Source of the DNA: an uncultured Eubacterium sp.
GTDB lineage: Bacteria > Bacillota_A > Clostridia > Lachnospirales > Lachnospiraceae
Assembly: GCA_910589045.1 (NCBI GenBank)
Contig: CAJUSH010000018.1
Span: 1 to 55,831, forward strand
Length of the DNA stretch: 55,831 nt
Direction: 5' to 3'
Within the stretch, counting starts at the first letter, position 1, and each line of letters begins with the position of its first letter. The notes beneath the pieces are model-generated. The model did not search any database, was not told the origin of the DNA, and saw only the letters and a list, made by a program, of their open reading frames with translations. The position numbers were made by a program, and so were the translations under genes. Shown piece by piece: positions 24,711 through 32,792 of this stretch.

Positions 24711-26053
24711 ACATAAAGGTGCCCCGACTCTTCCGCCTGCGGATGAAGCATTTTTCCTGCAACGCCCGTAAACAGCCGGTTTTTGAGCCCGGCTTCCCCC
24801 GTCCCCGGCGCACACGCATATGCCAGCTTTACATACTCCGGCGTAAAGCCTGTCATATAGGTCTGCCCCCCGATGCGCGTCTCCTCCTCGAAGAGAACCG
24901 TTGTCTGCCTTCCGATATAATAGTCCCGAAATGCCCGCGACTGCTCCTTTTCCATTGCTAAAAGCACCTGGCTGCGCGCCTTTTTTACCGGCTCGCACAC
25001 CTGGTTTTCCATGCGTTCGGCCCTTGTGCCCCGCCGCTTAGAATACTGGAACACATGCATTTCATAAAAGCCGATACGCTCTACAAACCGCCTTGTCTCC
25101 TCAAACTCCTCTTCGCTTTCCCCCGGAAAGCCCACGATCACATCCGTCGTGATCGCCGGATGCCCATAAGCCTCCCGCAGAAGCCCGCAGCTCTTCTCGT
25201 ATTCCGCGGTCGTATATTTGCGGTTCATGCGCGCCAGTGTCGCATCGCACCCGCTCTGCAGTGACAGGTGAAAGTGGGGGCATACCTTAGGAAGCCCGCG
25301 CAGCCCCGCGACAAAATCCCCGGTGATGATGCGCGGCTCCAGGGAGCCGAGCCGGATGCGCGCAATGCCGGGAACGCCGTGCACCATGCGAATCAGCTCC
25401 AGAAGCCCGAACTCCTCCCCCGCCCCGTAGGAGCTCAGGTGAATGCCGTTTAATACAATCTCCCGATACCCGTTTTCGGCCAGCGCACACACCTCCTCAT
25501 ATACATGCGCAGGCTCCCGGCTGCGTATCCTGCCCCGGGCATAGGGTATGATGCAGTAGCTGCAAAACTGGTTGCAGCCGTCCTGCACCTTCAAAAAGGC
25601 GCGGGTGTGCGAACCGCCCGCAAGTATTCCAAGCTCCTCATACGCCTGCGCGCCGTCATTGATATCGACCACGCCCGACACCGGCTCACGCTTCGCAAAA
25701 TATTGCTCCAGCAGCGGCACAAGCTCTGCCTTTTTATTGTTTCCGATGACGATATCCGCCGACAGCCCGTTCTTTTCGTCCGCCCCTGCCGTCTGCACAT
25801 AGCAGCCCGCCGCGACGATCACCGCATCCGGATTTTTGCTCCGCGCGCGGTGAAGCATCTGGCGGGATTTGCGGTCGGCAATGTTTGTGACCGAGCACGT
25901 ATTGACGACATAAACGTCCGCCTCCTGTGAAAAATCCACAAGCTCGTAGCCCGCCGCCGCAAGCATCTGCGCCATCGCTTCCGTCTCGTAGGAGTTTACC
26001 TTGCAGCCCAGATTATGAAGCGCTGCTCTCCGTTTTCCCATTCCATTCTTCAC
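24656..26053 (-). CDS. mtaB: tRNA (N6-threonylcarbamoyladenosine(37)-C2)-methylthiotransferase
   Basis: MtaB is a radical SAM methylthiotransferase that converts t6A37 to ms2t6A37 in tRNAs reading ANN codons. The 465-residue protein has an N-terminal UPF0004 domain with three cluster cysteines (NLGCKVN, VVNTCSVTN, AAGCYVQ), the radical SAM motif in CNQFCSYCIIPYARGRIRSR, and a C-terminal TRAM-like region. The start is probably GTG at 26053, with ATG four codons on as an alternative. The last 15 residues (DYFSRGRNAHLLRSP) and the stop are supplied by the inserted mobile element; without it the frame would end VIRE-stop. Confidence 0.94.
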   Translation of the reverse strand: MKNGMGKRRAALHNLGCKVNSYETEAMAQMLAAAGYELVDFSQEADVYVVNTCSVTNIADRKSRQMLHRARSKNPDAVIVAAGCYVQTAGADEKNGLSADIVIGNNKKAELVPLLEQYFAKREPVSGVVDINDGAQAYEELGILAGGSHTRAFLKVQDGCNQFCSYCIIPYARGRIRSREPAHVYEEVCALAENGYREIVLNGIHLSSYGAGEEFGLLELIRMVHGVPGIARIRLGSLEPRIITGDFVAGLRGLPKVCPHFHLSLQSGCDATLARMNRKYTTAEYEKSCGLLREAYGHPAITTDVIVGFPGESEEEFEETRRFVERIGFYEMHVFQYSKRRGTRAERMENQVCEPVKKARSQVLLAMEKEQSRAFRDYYIGRQTTVLFEEETRIGGQTYMTGFTPEYVKLAYACAPGTGEAGLKNRLFTGVAGKMLHPQAEESGHLYVIRDYFSRGRNAHLLRSP

Positions 26054-26086
26054 ACTTTTTTTATCCTTTTTTTATCTTTTAATCAG

Positions 26087-26115
26087 TTGACTTTTCCAGA
26101 GAAAAACGGTACTAT
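26087..26115 (+). promoter_or_regulatory. Sigma-A promoter of the HPr/Crh-like gene
   Basis: -35 TTGACT (26087-26092), 17-bp spacer, -10 TACTAT (26110-26115) on the plus strand, 72 bp before the start codon. Confidence 0.8.
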
Positions 26116-26187
26116 GTCTGTAAACAAATCCCGCAGCCGTCCGTTGCCTGTCTCTGGACAGCTGTAAAATTTCAAGGAGGTTTTAAT

Positions 26188-26421
26188 ATGAAAACAGTAC
26201 AGATTTCTCTGAACTCCATCGACAAGGTGAAGTCCTTCGTGAATTCGATCTCACAGTTTGATTATGACTTTGATCTGATTTCCGGAAGATACGTGATCGA
26301 TGCGAAATCCATCATGGGTATCTTCAGCTTGGACCTCTCTAAGCCCATCGACCTTGCCATCCATTCCGGTGACAATACCGACGAGATCTTAGAAGTGATC
26401 AAGCCGTACTTAGTGGACTAA
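26188..26421 (+). CDS. HPr-family protein lacking the phospho-histidine (Crh-like)
   Basis: The 77-residue protein aligns with HPr of the sugar phosphotransferase system. The regulatory serine region is kept as DAKSIMGIFSL (Ser41, equivalent to Ser46 of HPr), but where HPr has the phosphoryl-carrying HARPA motif this protein has IDKVK, with no histidine. That pattern, as in B. subtilis Crh, suggests a regulatory rather than a phosphotransfer role, perhaps with CcpA after HprK phosphorylation. AAGGAGG lies 7 bp before the ATG. It is a single gene with its own promoter and terminator. Confidence 0.82.
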   Translation: MKTVQISLNSIDKVKSFVNSISQFDYDFDLISGRYVIDAKSIMGIFSLDLSKPIDLAIHSGDNTDEILEVIKPYLVD

Positions 26422-26439
26422 TCTGTTGTACATCCAAGT

Positions 26440-26464
26440 CGTCGCCCATGGGCGGCGATTTTTT
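26440..26464 (+). terminator. Intrinsic terminator of the HPr/Crh-like gene
   Basis: Stem CGTCGCC/GGCGGCG (26440-26446, 26451-26457) with loop CATG, followed by six T. The rest of 26422-26589 shows nothing else recognisable apart from the duplication at the thiI end. Confidence 0.88.
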
Positions 26465-26562
26465 CTTACCATACGGCAAAAAACAATACGCACACTGCGG
26501 CGAAAGTAACCGGCCCCGCTTCCCGACTCACTTTTTTACAACAAGCGCCCTCGTCGTCCCAC

Positions 26563-26618
26563 CCTTCTGCAGCGATATCCTCCGCTGCCTTATCCTTCTG
26601 CAACGATATCCTCCGCCG
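26563..26618. repeat. Tandem duplication across the 3' end of thiI
   Basis: Two 25-bp copies starting CCTTCTGCARCGATATCCTC at 26563 and 26594 differ in two bases and are offset by 31 bp. One copy encodes the last thiI codons; the other lies just past the stop. Confidence 0.75.
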
Positions 26619-27774
26619 TCTCGATCGCCCGGCGCATCATCTCGTCAATCGTCGCCGCCAGATGCGTCTCCGATTTTTTAATGGATTTCAGGTTCGGCTT
26701 TGTCACCGGATGCTTTGCCACAAAGATCGTGCAGCAGTCCTCAAAGGGCAGAATCGACGTCTCATAGGCGTCAATCCGGTTGGATATATCCACGATCTCC
26801 TGCTTATCAAAGCCGATTAAGGGACGGTACACCGGAAGCGTGCACACCTCGTTCGTCGCCAGAAGGGACGGCATCGTCTGGCTTGCCACCTGTCCGATGC
26901 TCTCCCCCGTAATCAGCCCCAGACAGTTGGACGCCTTCGCGAAATGCTCCGCGATCTGCATCATGTAACGGCGCATAATAATCGTGAGCTGATCATGCGG
27001 GCATTTCTCATAGATCGCGAGCTGTATCTCCGTAAAATTTACCACATGCAGGCGAATCGGACCGCTGTAGCGCGCCACAATCCGTGCCAGGTCCACAACC
27101 TTTTCCTTTGCCCGCTCGGACGTGTAGGGCGGCGCGTGAAAATAGGTCGCCTCCAGCCGCACGCCCCGCTTTGCGATCATATATCCGGCCACCGGGCTGT
27201 CAATCCCGCCCGAGAGCAGCAGCATCGCCTTTCCCGCCGTGCCAACCGGCATACCGCCGGGGCCTGGCACCTCCGTGGAATATACATTGATGTGCGAGCG
27301 GATCTCCACGTTGATCTGCACCTGCGGCTTATGCACGTCCACACGCAGCTGCGGATAGCTTTCCAAAAGCTTCTCCCCCAGCGCCGCCGCAAGCTCCATG
27401 GAGGTCATGGGGTAGTTTTTGCGGGCACGCCGCCCGTTCACCTTGAAGGTGAAATTTTTCTCCCTGCAGGCCTCTCCCACATAAGCGACGACCGCCTCCG
27501 CAAGCTTTTCAAAGCCCTCATCCTCCAGGCGCACCATGGGGCAGATACCCACGATGCCGAACACCTTTGTCAGGGCGTCCATCAGCTCCTCATAATCGTA
27601 GCTGCCCGCCGCCTCTACATACATGCGCCCGCTCTCCCTGCTCACATGAAATTCACCCTCCACGCGCTTTAAAGCATTCTGAATCTGCGAGAGCAGCGTA
27701 TCCTCAAATACATGTCTGTTTTTTCCCTTCACGGCGATCTCGCCGTATTTAATCAAAAATGCCTGATACTCCAT
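26590..27774 (-). CDS. thiI: tRNA uracil 4-sulfurtransferase
   Basis: ThiI transfers sulfur to uridine 8 of tRNA (s4U) and in some organisms to ThiS for thiamine synthesis. The 394 residues comprise a ferredoxin-like domain, a THUMP domain (about 60-165), and the PP-loop pyrophosphatase domain with LLLSGGIDSPVAGYM, then GLITGESIGQVASQTMPSL. There is no rhodanese domain, as in Bacillus, so sulfur must come from a desulfurase, probably the one encoded upstream. AGGAG lies about 9 bp before the ATG. The stop falls inside a small tandem duplication. Confidence 0.95.
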   Translation of the reverse strand: MEYQAFLIKYGEIAVKGKNRHVFEDTLLSQIQNALKRVEGEFHVSRESGRMYVEAAGSYDYEELMDALTKVFGIVGICPMVRLEDEGFEKLAEAVVAYVGEACREKNFTFKVNGRRARKNYPMTSMELAAALGEKLLESYPQLRVDVHKPQVQINVEIRSHINVYSTEVPGPGGMPVGTAGKAMLLLSGGIDSPVAGYMIAKRGVRLEATYFHAPPYTSERAKEKVVDLARIVARYSGPIRLHVVNFTEIQLAIYEKCPHDQLTIIMRRYMMQIAEHFAKASNCLGLITGESIGQVASQTMPSLLATNEVCTLPVYRPLIGFDKQEIVDISNRIDAYETSILPFEDCCTIFVAKHPVTKPNLKSIKKSETHLAATIDEMMRRAIETAEDIVAEG

Positions 27775-27828
27775 AGCAAAATACTCCTAACCCTGTCCGT
27801 CAAAATTTTCGTATACGGCAGATGCGCC

Positions 27829-27998
27829 AAAAACCGGCATGTTCGTCCGCTGATCCGTGAACCTCATCGGGAAAAACGGCCATACAACACCAATGCAAAA
27901 ATCAGCATGCCTGTCCGCTGATCCGTAAGCCTCATCGAAAAGAACGGCCATACAACACCAATGCAAAAATCGGCATGCCTGTCCGCTGATCCGCAAGC
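27829..27998. repeat. 68-bp direct tandem repeat, about 2.5 copies
   Basis: Three successive copies of a unit containing GTCCGCTGATCCG and CGGCCATACAACACCAATGC repeat every 68 bp (landmark GCAT at 27837, 27905, 27973), filling most of the gap between the cysteine desulfurase and thiI. The second and third copies are almost identical where they overlap, the first is more diverged, and the third is cut short. No spacers, so it is not CRISPR. It lies within the probable desulfurase-thiI transcript. Confidence 0.85.
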
Positions 27999-28008
27999 CC
28001 CCGCCGGG

Positions 28009-29163
28009 TCAGCGCCTGCGAAACCGCCGAAGCACGGGAAGCAGCTCCCCGAGCTGCCCCAGCACATAATCCGCCTCCTCCCGGGTGCTCTCCATCGACA
28101 TGGAAAATCTGATCGTCGCATCAAGAAGCTCCCGCTTCACGCCGATGGCCTGCAGCGTACCCGAAATCGCCGGATGATTGGAGGAGCACGCAGAGCCGGA
28201 GGAGACGTAAACGCCCCGCTCCTCCAGTGCGTGGAGCAGCACCTCGGCGCGAATCCCCGCAAAGCTTGCGCTCACGATATGAGGCGCGCTTTTTTCTCCG
28301 TCCCCGCCGTTTAAGGTCACGCCCTCAAATGCGAGGAGTCCCCGGGCAAAATGCTCCCGCAGCCCGTAAAGGTGCGAGACCTTTTCGTCAAAATTTTCGT
28401 AAAGCTCCTCTGCCGCCGCACCCAGTGCCGCAATGCCCGCCACATTTTCCGTGCCGGAGCGCATGTTTTTCTGCTGCCCGCCGCCATGGATAAAGGGCCT
28501 TATTTTTGTTTTATCCTTAACGTACAAAAACCCGACACCCTTCGGCCCGTGGATCTTGTGACCGCTCACGGAGAGCATGTCAATCCCCATGCGCCGCGGA
28601 TAGATCCGAAGCTTTCCAAAGGACTGAATCGCGTCCACATGGATGAGAACGTTCGGATTTTTTTCACGAATCAGCTCCGCCGCCTGCGCAACCGGCTCGA
28701 CAGTCCCGATCTCGTTGTTGACATGCATGAGAGACACGAGAACCGTATCCTTTCGCACCGCCTCCTTGAGCGCCTCCAGCGACAGAACGCCCGTCCCATC
28801 CACCGGAAGATAGGTCACCTCAAAACCAAGCTCCTCCAGAAAAATGAGTGGATTGTAGACCGAAGCATGCTCAATGGCGGTCGTGATGATGTGCGTTCCT
28901 GCCCGCCGGTTCGCAAGCGCCGTGCCAATCAATGCCAGGTTATTGCTCTCCGTACCGCCGGACGTAAAAATAAGCTCCTTTTTGTCCACCTTCAAAATAT
29001 GCGCGAGCTGCCCGGCAGCCGTCTTGATATACGCCTCCGCCTCCATGCCCTTTCTGTGAAGCGAGGACGGATTGCCGTAGTCCTCCAGCAGAATCCTCTG
29101 CATCAGCTCTGCTGCCCGGCGGCTGCACCGGGTGGTCGCCGCGTTGTCAAAATACACTTCCAT
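28009..29163 (-). CDS. Cysteine desulfurase (NifS/IscS-like)
   Basis: This PLP enzyme removes sulfur from cysteine as a protein persulfide. The 384-residue protein has MEVYFDNAATTRCS, the PLP lysine motif SVSGHKIHGPKGVGFLY, and the catalytic cysteine in VYVSSGSACSSNH. Its position directly upstream of thiI suggests it feeds sulfur into tRNA thiolation, like NifZ with ThiI in B. subtilis; no iron-sulfur scaffold gene lies beside it. The last residues are arginine-rich (LRRFRRR). Confidence 0.94.
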   Translation of the reverse strand: MEVYFDNAATTRCSRRAAELMQRILLEDYGNPSSLHRKGMEAEAYIKTAAGQLAHILKVDKKELIFTSGGTESNNLALIGTALANRRAGTHIITTAIEHASVYNPLIFLEELGFEVTYLPVDGTGVLSLEALKEAVRKDTVLVSLMHVNNEIGTVEPVAQAAELIREKNPNVLIHVDAIQSFGKLRIYPRRMGIDMLSVSGHKIHGPKGVGFLYVKDKTKIRPFIHGGGQQKNMRSGTENVAGIAALGAAAEELYENFDEKVSHLYGLREHFARGLLAFEGVTLNGGDGEKSAPHIVSASFAGIRAEVLLHALEERGVYVSSGSACSSNHPAISGTLQAIGVKRELLDATIRFSMSMESTREEADYVLGQLGELLPVLRRFRRR

Positions 29164-29217
29164 GATTTATTAATTCCTCATTTAATTTTCCCATTCCCAT
29201 AGCCCGTGCGCATACGA

Positions 29218-29964
29218 TCATGCATCATCCTGCATCTCAAGTACCAGCATGAGCATAGACAAAACCGCAATCGACGCCGTATCCGTCCGCAGAATCCGCT
29301 TTCCCAGAGAGATCACCGCCGAGCCATCCCGCAGCGCATCGATCTCCTCCGGCGAAAAGCCGCCCTCCGGCCCGATAAAAACACTGATGGATTGGGTGCC
29401 CTTTACCTGCGCAAGCATGTCTGCGGTCGCTGCCATGCCCTCCTCGTTTTCGTAGGGCACGAGCCGCAGCCCGCATTTTGCCGCGTAGTCTGCCGCCTGC
29501 GCAAAGCTCATCGGCGGATGGACACGCGGAATGATACTGCGCTTTGACTGCTTTGCGGCACTGCGGGCGATCTCCTGCCAGCGTGCTGCCTTCTTTTCAG
29601 CCTTTTTTGCGTCCAGCTTCACCACACAGTAGCGCATCGCTACGGGAATGATCTCATAGACCCCAAGCTCCACCGCCTTCTCGATCACCGTCTCCATGCG
29701 CTCGCCCTTTGGGATTCCCTGAAACAGATAAATTTTCGCCGGAAGCTCCGTGTCCCCGATATCCGACTCCAGAATATCCAGGAGAACCGCATCCTCCTCG
29801 AATGCCGCGATGCCGCACAGGTAATTTTTCCCTCCGGCACTGCTGATGCGCACGCGCTCGCCGCGCTTCATGCGCAGCACGTTTTTAATGTGGTTCACAT
29901 CCGTCCCCACAATGCGCACCTGCCCTGCACCTGCCTGCGCATCCTCCACGAAAAACTGATACAT
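29218..29964 (-). CDS. rsmE: 16S rRNA (uracil(1498)-N3)-methyltransferase
   Basis: RsmE methylates U1498 of 16S rRNA. The SPOUT-type protein has an N-terminal PUA-like domain (FFVEDAQAGAGQVRIVG, NHIKNVLRMKRGE) and the knot motifs FQGIPKGERMETVIEKAVELGV, FIGPEGGFSPEEID and SLGKRILRTDTASIAVL. The frame is open to 30096, but AAGGAG lies 6 bp before the ATG of MYQFFVED at 29964, which gives the usual 248 residues. It starts 2 bp after the prmA stop, so they are coupled. Confidence 0.95.
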   Translation of the reverse strand: MYQFFVEDAQAGAGQVRIVGTDVNHIKNVLRMKRGERVRISSAGGKNYLCGIAAFEEDAVLLDILESDIGDTELPAKIYLFQGIPKGERMETVIEKAVELGVYEIIPVAMRYCVVKLDAKKAEKKAARWQEIARSAAKQSKRSIIPRVHPPMSFAQAADYAAKCGLRLVPYENEEGMAATADMLAQVKGTQSISVFIGPEGGFSPEEIDALRDGSAVISLGKRILRTDTASIAVLSMLMLVLEMQDDA

Positions 29965-29966
29965 GA

Positions 29967-30929
29967 CTACTCCTTTTTTACGGTGATGCTCACCCACTCG
30001 CCCTGATACGTAATCTCTGCGATGGCAAAGCCCGCCGCCGTCAGCGCCGACGCCACCTCTGTTTCCTTGAAATCGATAATCCCCGAGGTAATGCATATAC
30101 CGCCGGCTCTCAGGCAGGAAAAGAGCACGTCCGCCATTGGTACAATCACGTCCGCCAGAATATTCGCCACCACGATATCGTATCCGCCGCCCACCATCTC
30201 CCGCAGCGCGGCATCGTCGATGAGATTTCCGCAGTAAAACGTGCCCAGGTCATGGGATAGATGATTAACGTCAAAATTGTCCCGGGTGGAGGTCAGGCAC
30301 GCCTCGTCGATATCCGTACCCACCACGGCTCCCGCGCCAAGCTTCAGCGCTGCGACAGACAATATCCCGCTGCCGCAGCCCACGTCCAGCACCCGGTCCC
30401 CCGCCTTCATATATTTGCGGAGCTGGCGGATACAAAGCTGCGTCGTCTCGTGCTTGCCGGTCCCGAAGGAAATGCCCGGATCAATCTCGATCATGACCTT
30501 TCCCTCATCCCCGGGCTTTCGCTCCTCCCAGGTAGGCTTGATAAGAATGTCGTCCAGATAGAAGGAGCCGAAAAACTTTTTCCAGTTGTTGATCCAGTCA
30601 ATGTCCTCCGTCTCCCCGGCCGTGATCACCGCCGCACCGATGTCCGTATACTGCCGCAGCTCCTCCAGACCCAGCATCACCCGCCGCAAAAGCTCCTCAC
30701 GCTCCTCCCTTGCGGCCTCGTCCACGTCCAGGTAAAACGTTACCTTGCTGCTGCCGTCGTCCTCGCCCAGCTCAGGCGGGAAATCAATAAACATCTCGCC
30801 CTGCTCCTCGGCGGTAAGGGGCACATGGTTCTCGATCATCGCGCCCGCAATGCCAAGCTCGTCCAGCATTGCGACAATCAAATCCTCCGCCTGCGTGGTC
30901 GTCTCTATCGTGTAGCTGTTCCACTTCAT
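29967..30929 (-). CDS. prmA: Ribosomal protein L11 methyltransferase
   Basis: PrmA trimethylates ribosomal protein L11. The 320 residues have an N-terminal L11-recognition domain with MKWNSYTIETTTQAED, a DPGISFGTGKHETTQLCI motif and the SAM-binding RVLDVGCGSGILSVAALKLGA, then VVANILADVI. It heads the likely operon prmA-rsmE-desulfurase-thiI. RBS AAAGGAG precedes the ATG. Confidence 0.96.
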   Translation of the reverse strand: MKWNSYTIETTTQAEDLIVAMLDELGIAGAMIENHVPLTAEEQGEMFIDFPPELGEDDGSSKVTFYLDVDEAAREEREELLRRVMLGLEELRQYTDIGAAVITAGETEDIDWINNWKKFFGSFYLDDILIKPTWEERKPGDEGKVMIEIDPGISFGTGKHETTQLCIRQLRKYMKAGDRVLDVGCGSGILSVAALKLGAGAVVGTDIDEACLTSTRDNFDVNHLSHDLGTFYCGNLIDDAALREMVGGGYDIVVANILADVIVPMADVLFSCLRAGGICITSGIIDFKETEVASALTAAGFAIAEITYQGEWVSITVKKE

Positions 30930-31021
30930 ATTATTTACCGCTCCTTTGCCGTAAGATCAAAAACGCCCCGACCCATAAAACAGTCAGACGCCATAAAAGC
31001 CGTCTCCCCACAGTTCTTAAC

Positions 31022-31050
31022 ATCATATCAAAAAAGACACGGTTTTACAA
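31022..31050 (-). promoter_or_regulatory. Sigma-A promoter of prmA
   Basis: -35 TTGTAA (31045-31050), 17-bp spacer, -10 TATGAT (31022-31027) on the minus strand, leaving a leader of about 85 bases before prmA. Confidence 0.6.
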
Positions 31051-31090
31051 GGCTTGGTTTTTTATTTTGCAGGATTCGGGAGCAGGCTGA

Positions 31091-31134
31091 TCAAAAGCCT
31101 GCGTTTCCGTCAAAAAAATCAGAAACGCAGGCTT
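31091..31134 (-). terminator. Second terminator after the galactanase gene
   Basis: A perfect 13-bp stem (AAGCCTGCGTTTC at 31095-31107, its complement at 31122-31134) with a 14-base loop. On the minus strand the stem ends in TT and continues with TTGATCA, giving a short T-tract. Confidence 0.7.
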
Positions 31135-31213
31135 ACCGCAAACTTCTATATCCCCGACAAAATATTGAGCGTATCCGCCACACCGGTGCATGCGCTTTGC
31201 ACACCGCCTGTCA

Positions 31214-31237
31214 CAAAAAAGTGCTTTGTCCAAAGCA
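31214..31237 (-). terminator. Terminator after the galactanase gene
   Basis: Stem TGCTTTG/CAAAGCA (31222-31228, 31231-31237), then on the minus strand C and six T. An imperfect palindrome follows at 31238-31259 (arms TTGATTATGT and ACACAATCAA around TT). The remaining bases of the 385-bp gap 30930-31314 show only the promoter of prmA and the second hairpin. Confidence 0.65.
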
Positions 31238-31314
31238 TTGATTATGTTTACACAATCAACTCATACGGCAAAACGGCTACCGGTATCATCACGCCCGACA
31301 GCCGCCAAAGTATC

Positions 31315-32445
31315 TTATTTCTTTTCCTGAAAATCCCGTATCACGCCAAGCGCCGGGAGTACATTGCCGTCGTAGTCAAACAACGCCTGGTTCGCCCACT
31401 CGTTTCCGCAGGGACCGGCGTCGTGTATGTACGACAGTGAAGCAGGTGTCGCCCAGCCGCTTCCCGGCACCGGAATCCACGCGGGCTCCCACCAGAAAAA
31501 GCCCCGGGCACGGCCCCCGGACACCGTCTCCATGCGCTCCATGAGTGTTTTCATGAAGTCCGCCTGACCCTCCCTTGTCATGGGAAATTCGATTTTTTCC
31601 ACAAGCCGGGGCTTTGTGGCGTAGCCCTTCCGCTCCCCCTCGGGAAGCTTTTCATATGCCTGATAGTCCTCCATTGTGTAGCCCATGGACACCTCGGCAA
31701 TGATCAAATCCTTGTGGAAGCGCTCTGCCATATCATTCATGTTTGCAATCAGCTCGTCCATCGTGCCGTGCCAGAACGGATAATAGGACAGACCGATCAC
31801 GTCAAAATCCTCCCCTCTGGCGACGTAATTGTCAAACCAGCGGCGGTACAGCTCGTTCCTGCCGCCGTTGTCCAGATGGATCATAACCGGAATCGACGCA
31901 TCGCTTTTTCGCACCGCGCGGATGCCTGCGCTGACAAAGCCCGCGATATTATCATACTCAAAAATCCCGCCGTCCACATCCAGCCGTCCGTCGGGCCAGA
32001 GCAGACCGTTGGAAAGCTCGTTTCCCACCTGCACCATCGTGACGTTGACGCCTTCCTTTTTGAAAAGCTCCATCGTTTCGTATGTGAAGTCGTAAACGGC
32101 CTCTGTCAGCTCCTGCGTGCTCATGCCCTCCCATGCCTTGGGCTTAAACTGCTTGCCCGGGTCAGCCCAAAAATCGCTGTAATGAAAATTTAAGAGCACG
32201 CCAAAGCCTTTTTCGCTCACCCGCTTTGCGATGGCAAGCGTTGTGGGAACATCGTTTTCCCCCGCACCGTAGGATTCGTGTGACGCATTCCACGGGTCGT
32301 TCCAGATGCGGAGCCTTACGGCATTTACGCCGTAATCCTTCATAATATCCAAAATGTCACGCTCCACGCCTCCGTCAAAGTATTTTGCGCCGAGACGCTC
32401 CAGCTCCAGCAGTGTGGAGAGATCCATTCCTTTTATATAGTCCAT
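31315..32445 (-). CDS. Glycoside hydrolase family 53 endo-beta-1,4-galactanase, intracellular form
   Basis: GH53 enzymes cut beta-1,4-galactan side chains of pectin. Residues GNE at 141-143 (acid/base Glu143) and IIAEVS with Glu251 (nucleophile) match the family, as do AVRLRIWNDPW, NFHYSDFWADPGKQ and RGFFWWEPAWIP. The frame runs back to 32574, but AAAGGAG lies about 9 bp before the ATG of MDYIKGMDL at 32445, giving 376 residues. That start has no signal peptide, whereas most galactanases are secreted, so it would act on imported oligosaccharides. It lies downstream of the zinc-ribbon and unknown enzyme genes and probably shares their LacI-controlled promoter. Confidence 0.9.
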   Translation of the reverse strand: MDYIKGMDLSTLLELERLGAKYFDGGVERDILDIMKDYGVNAVRLRIWNDPWNASHESYGAGENDVPTTLAIAKRVSEKGFGVLLNFHYSDFWADPGKQFKPKAWEGMSTQELTEAVYDFTYETMELFKKEGVNVTMVQVGNELSNGLLWPDGRLDVDGGIFEYDNIAGFVSAGIRAVRKSDASIPVMIHLDNGGRNELYRRWFDNYVARGEDFDVIGLSYYPFWHGTMDELIANMNDMAERFHKDLIIAEVSMGYTMEDYQAYEKLPEGERKGYATKPRLVEKIEFPMTREGQADFMKTLMERMETVSGGRARGFFWWEPAWIPVPGSGWATPASLSYIHDAGPCGNEWANQALFDYDGNVLPALGVIRDFQEKK

Positions 32446-32573
32446 GCTTTCTTGCTCCTTTCGATTTCCCGGCCTTTTCCTGCGGAATATCCGCTGCATG
32501 TACTGCCCGTTCCCACAGCGAAAGCCGGACCATCCGTTAAAATCAGGCTGCCATGGTTCTGGCAAACGGCGCA

Positions 32574-32792
32574 CTAGTCAAAATCGAACTTTGTGAAACG
32601 CTCGTACATGGCGCCGTAGCGGAAGCGTACCATCTCGTTTTTCTTGAGCACATCTTCTTCCGTGCCGCGGTACTGGCAGCGGATGCAGCTGTAGACGCCG
32701 GTATCCTTATTGTAAAACATATCGATATCCAAATCCCTCATAAAGCAGGAAGGACAGCGGAAATTTAATTTGCCTTTTGCAAGCTGAGCCAT
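32574..32792 (-). CDS. Small zinc-ribbon-like protein
   Basis: A 72-residue protein with two cysteine pairs, CPSC at 13-16 and CIRC at 36-39, about 20 residues apart, forming a likely zinc ribbon, followed by a charged, aromatic C-terminus. No further family was recognised. Its start overlaps the 3' end of the upstream 616-residue enzyme gene by 28 bp, with AAGGAGG about 10 bp before the ATG, so the two are translationally linked. The 128 bp before the galactanase gene hold no clear signal. Confidence 0.78.
   Translation of the reverse strand: MAQLAKGKLNFRCPSCFMRDLDIDMFYNKDTGVYSCIRCQYRGTEEDVLKKNEMVRFRYGAMYERFTKFDFD

Noticed and set aside
27829..27998. CRISPR array
   Set aside because: The copies are contiguous with no spacers, and no cas genes are present.
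27787..28124. Short minus-strand frames over the 68-bp repeats, encoding repeated CRFLHWCCMAV-like peptides
   Set aside because: They are by-products of the tandem repeat, have no ribosome sites and overlap the desulfurase gene.
31054..31440. A 128-codon plus-strand frame in the gap between prmA and the galactanase gene
   Set aside because: It runs through two terminator hairpins and the galactanase 3' end, with unnatural composition and no ribosome site.
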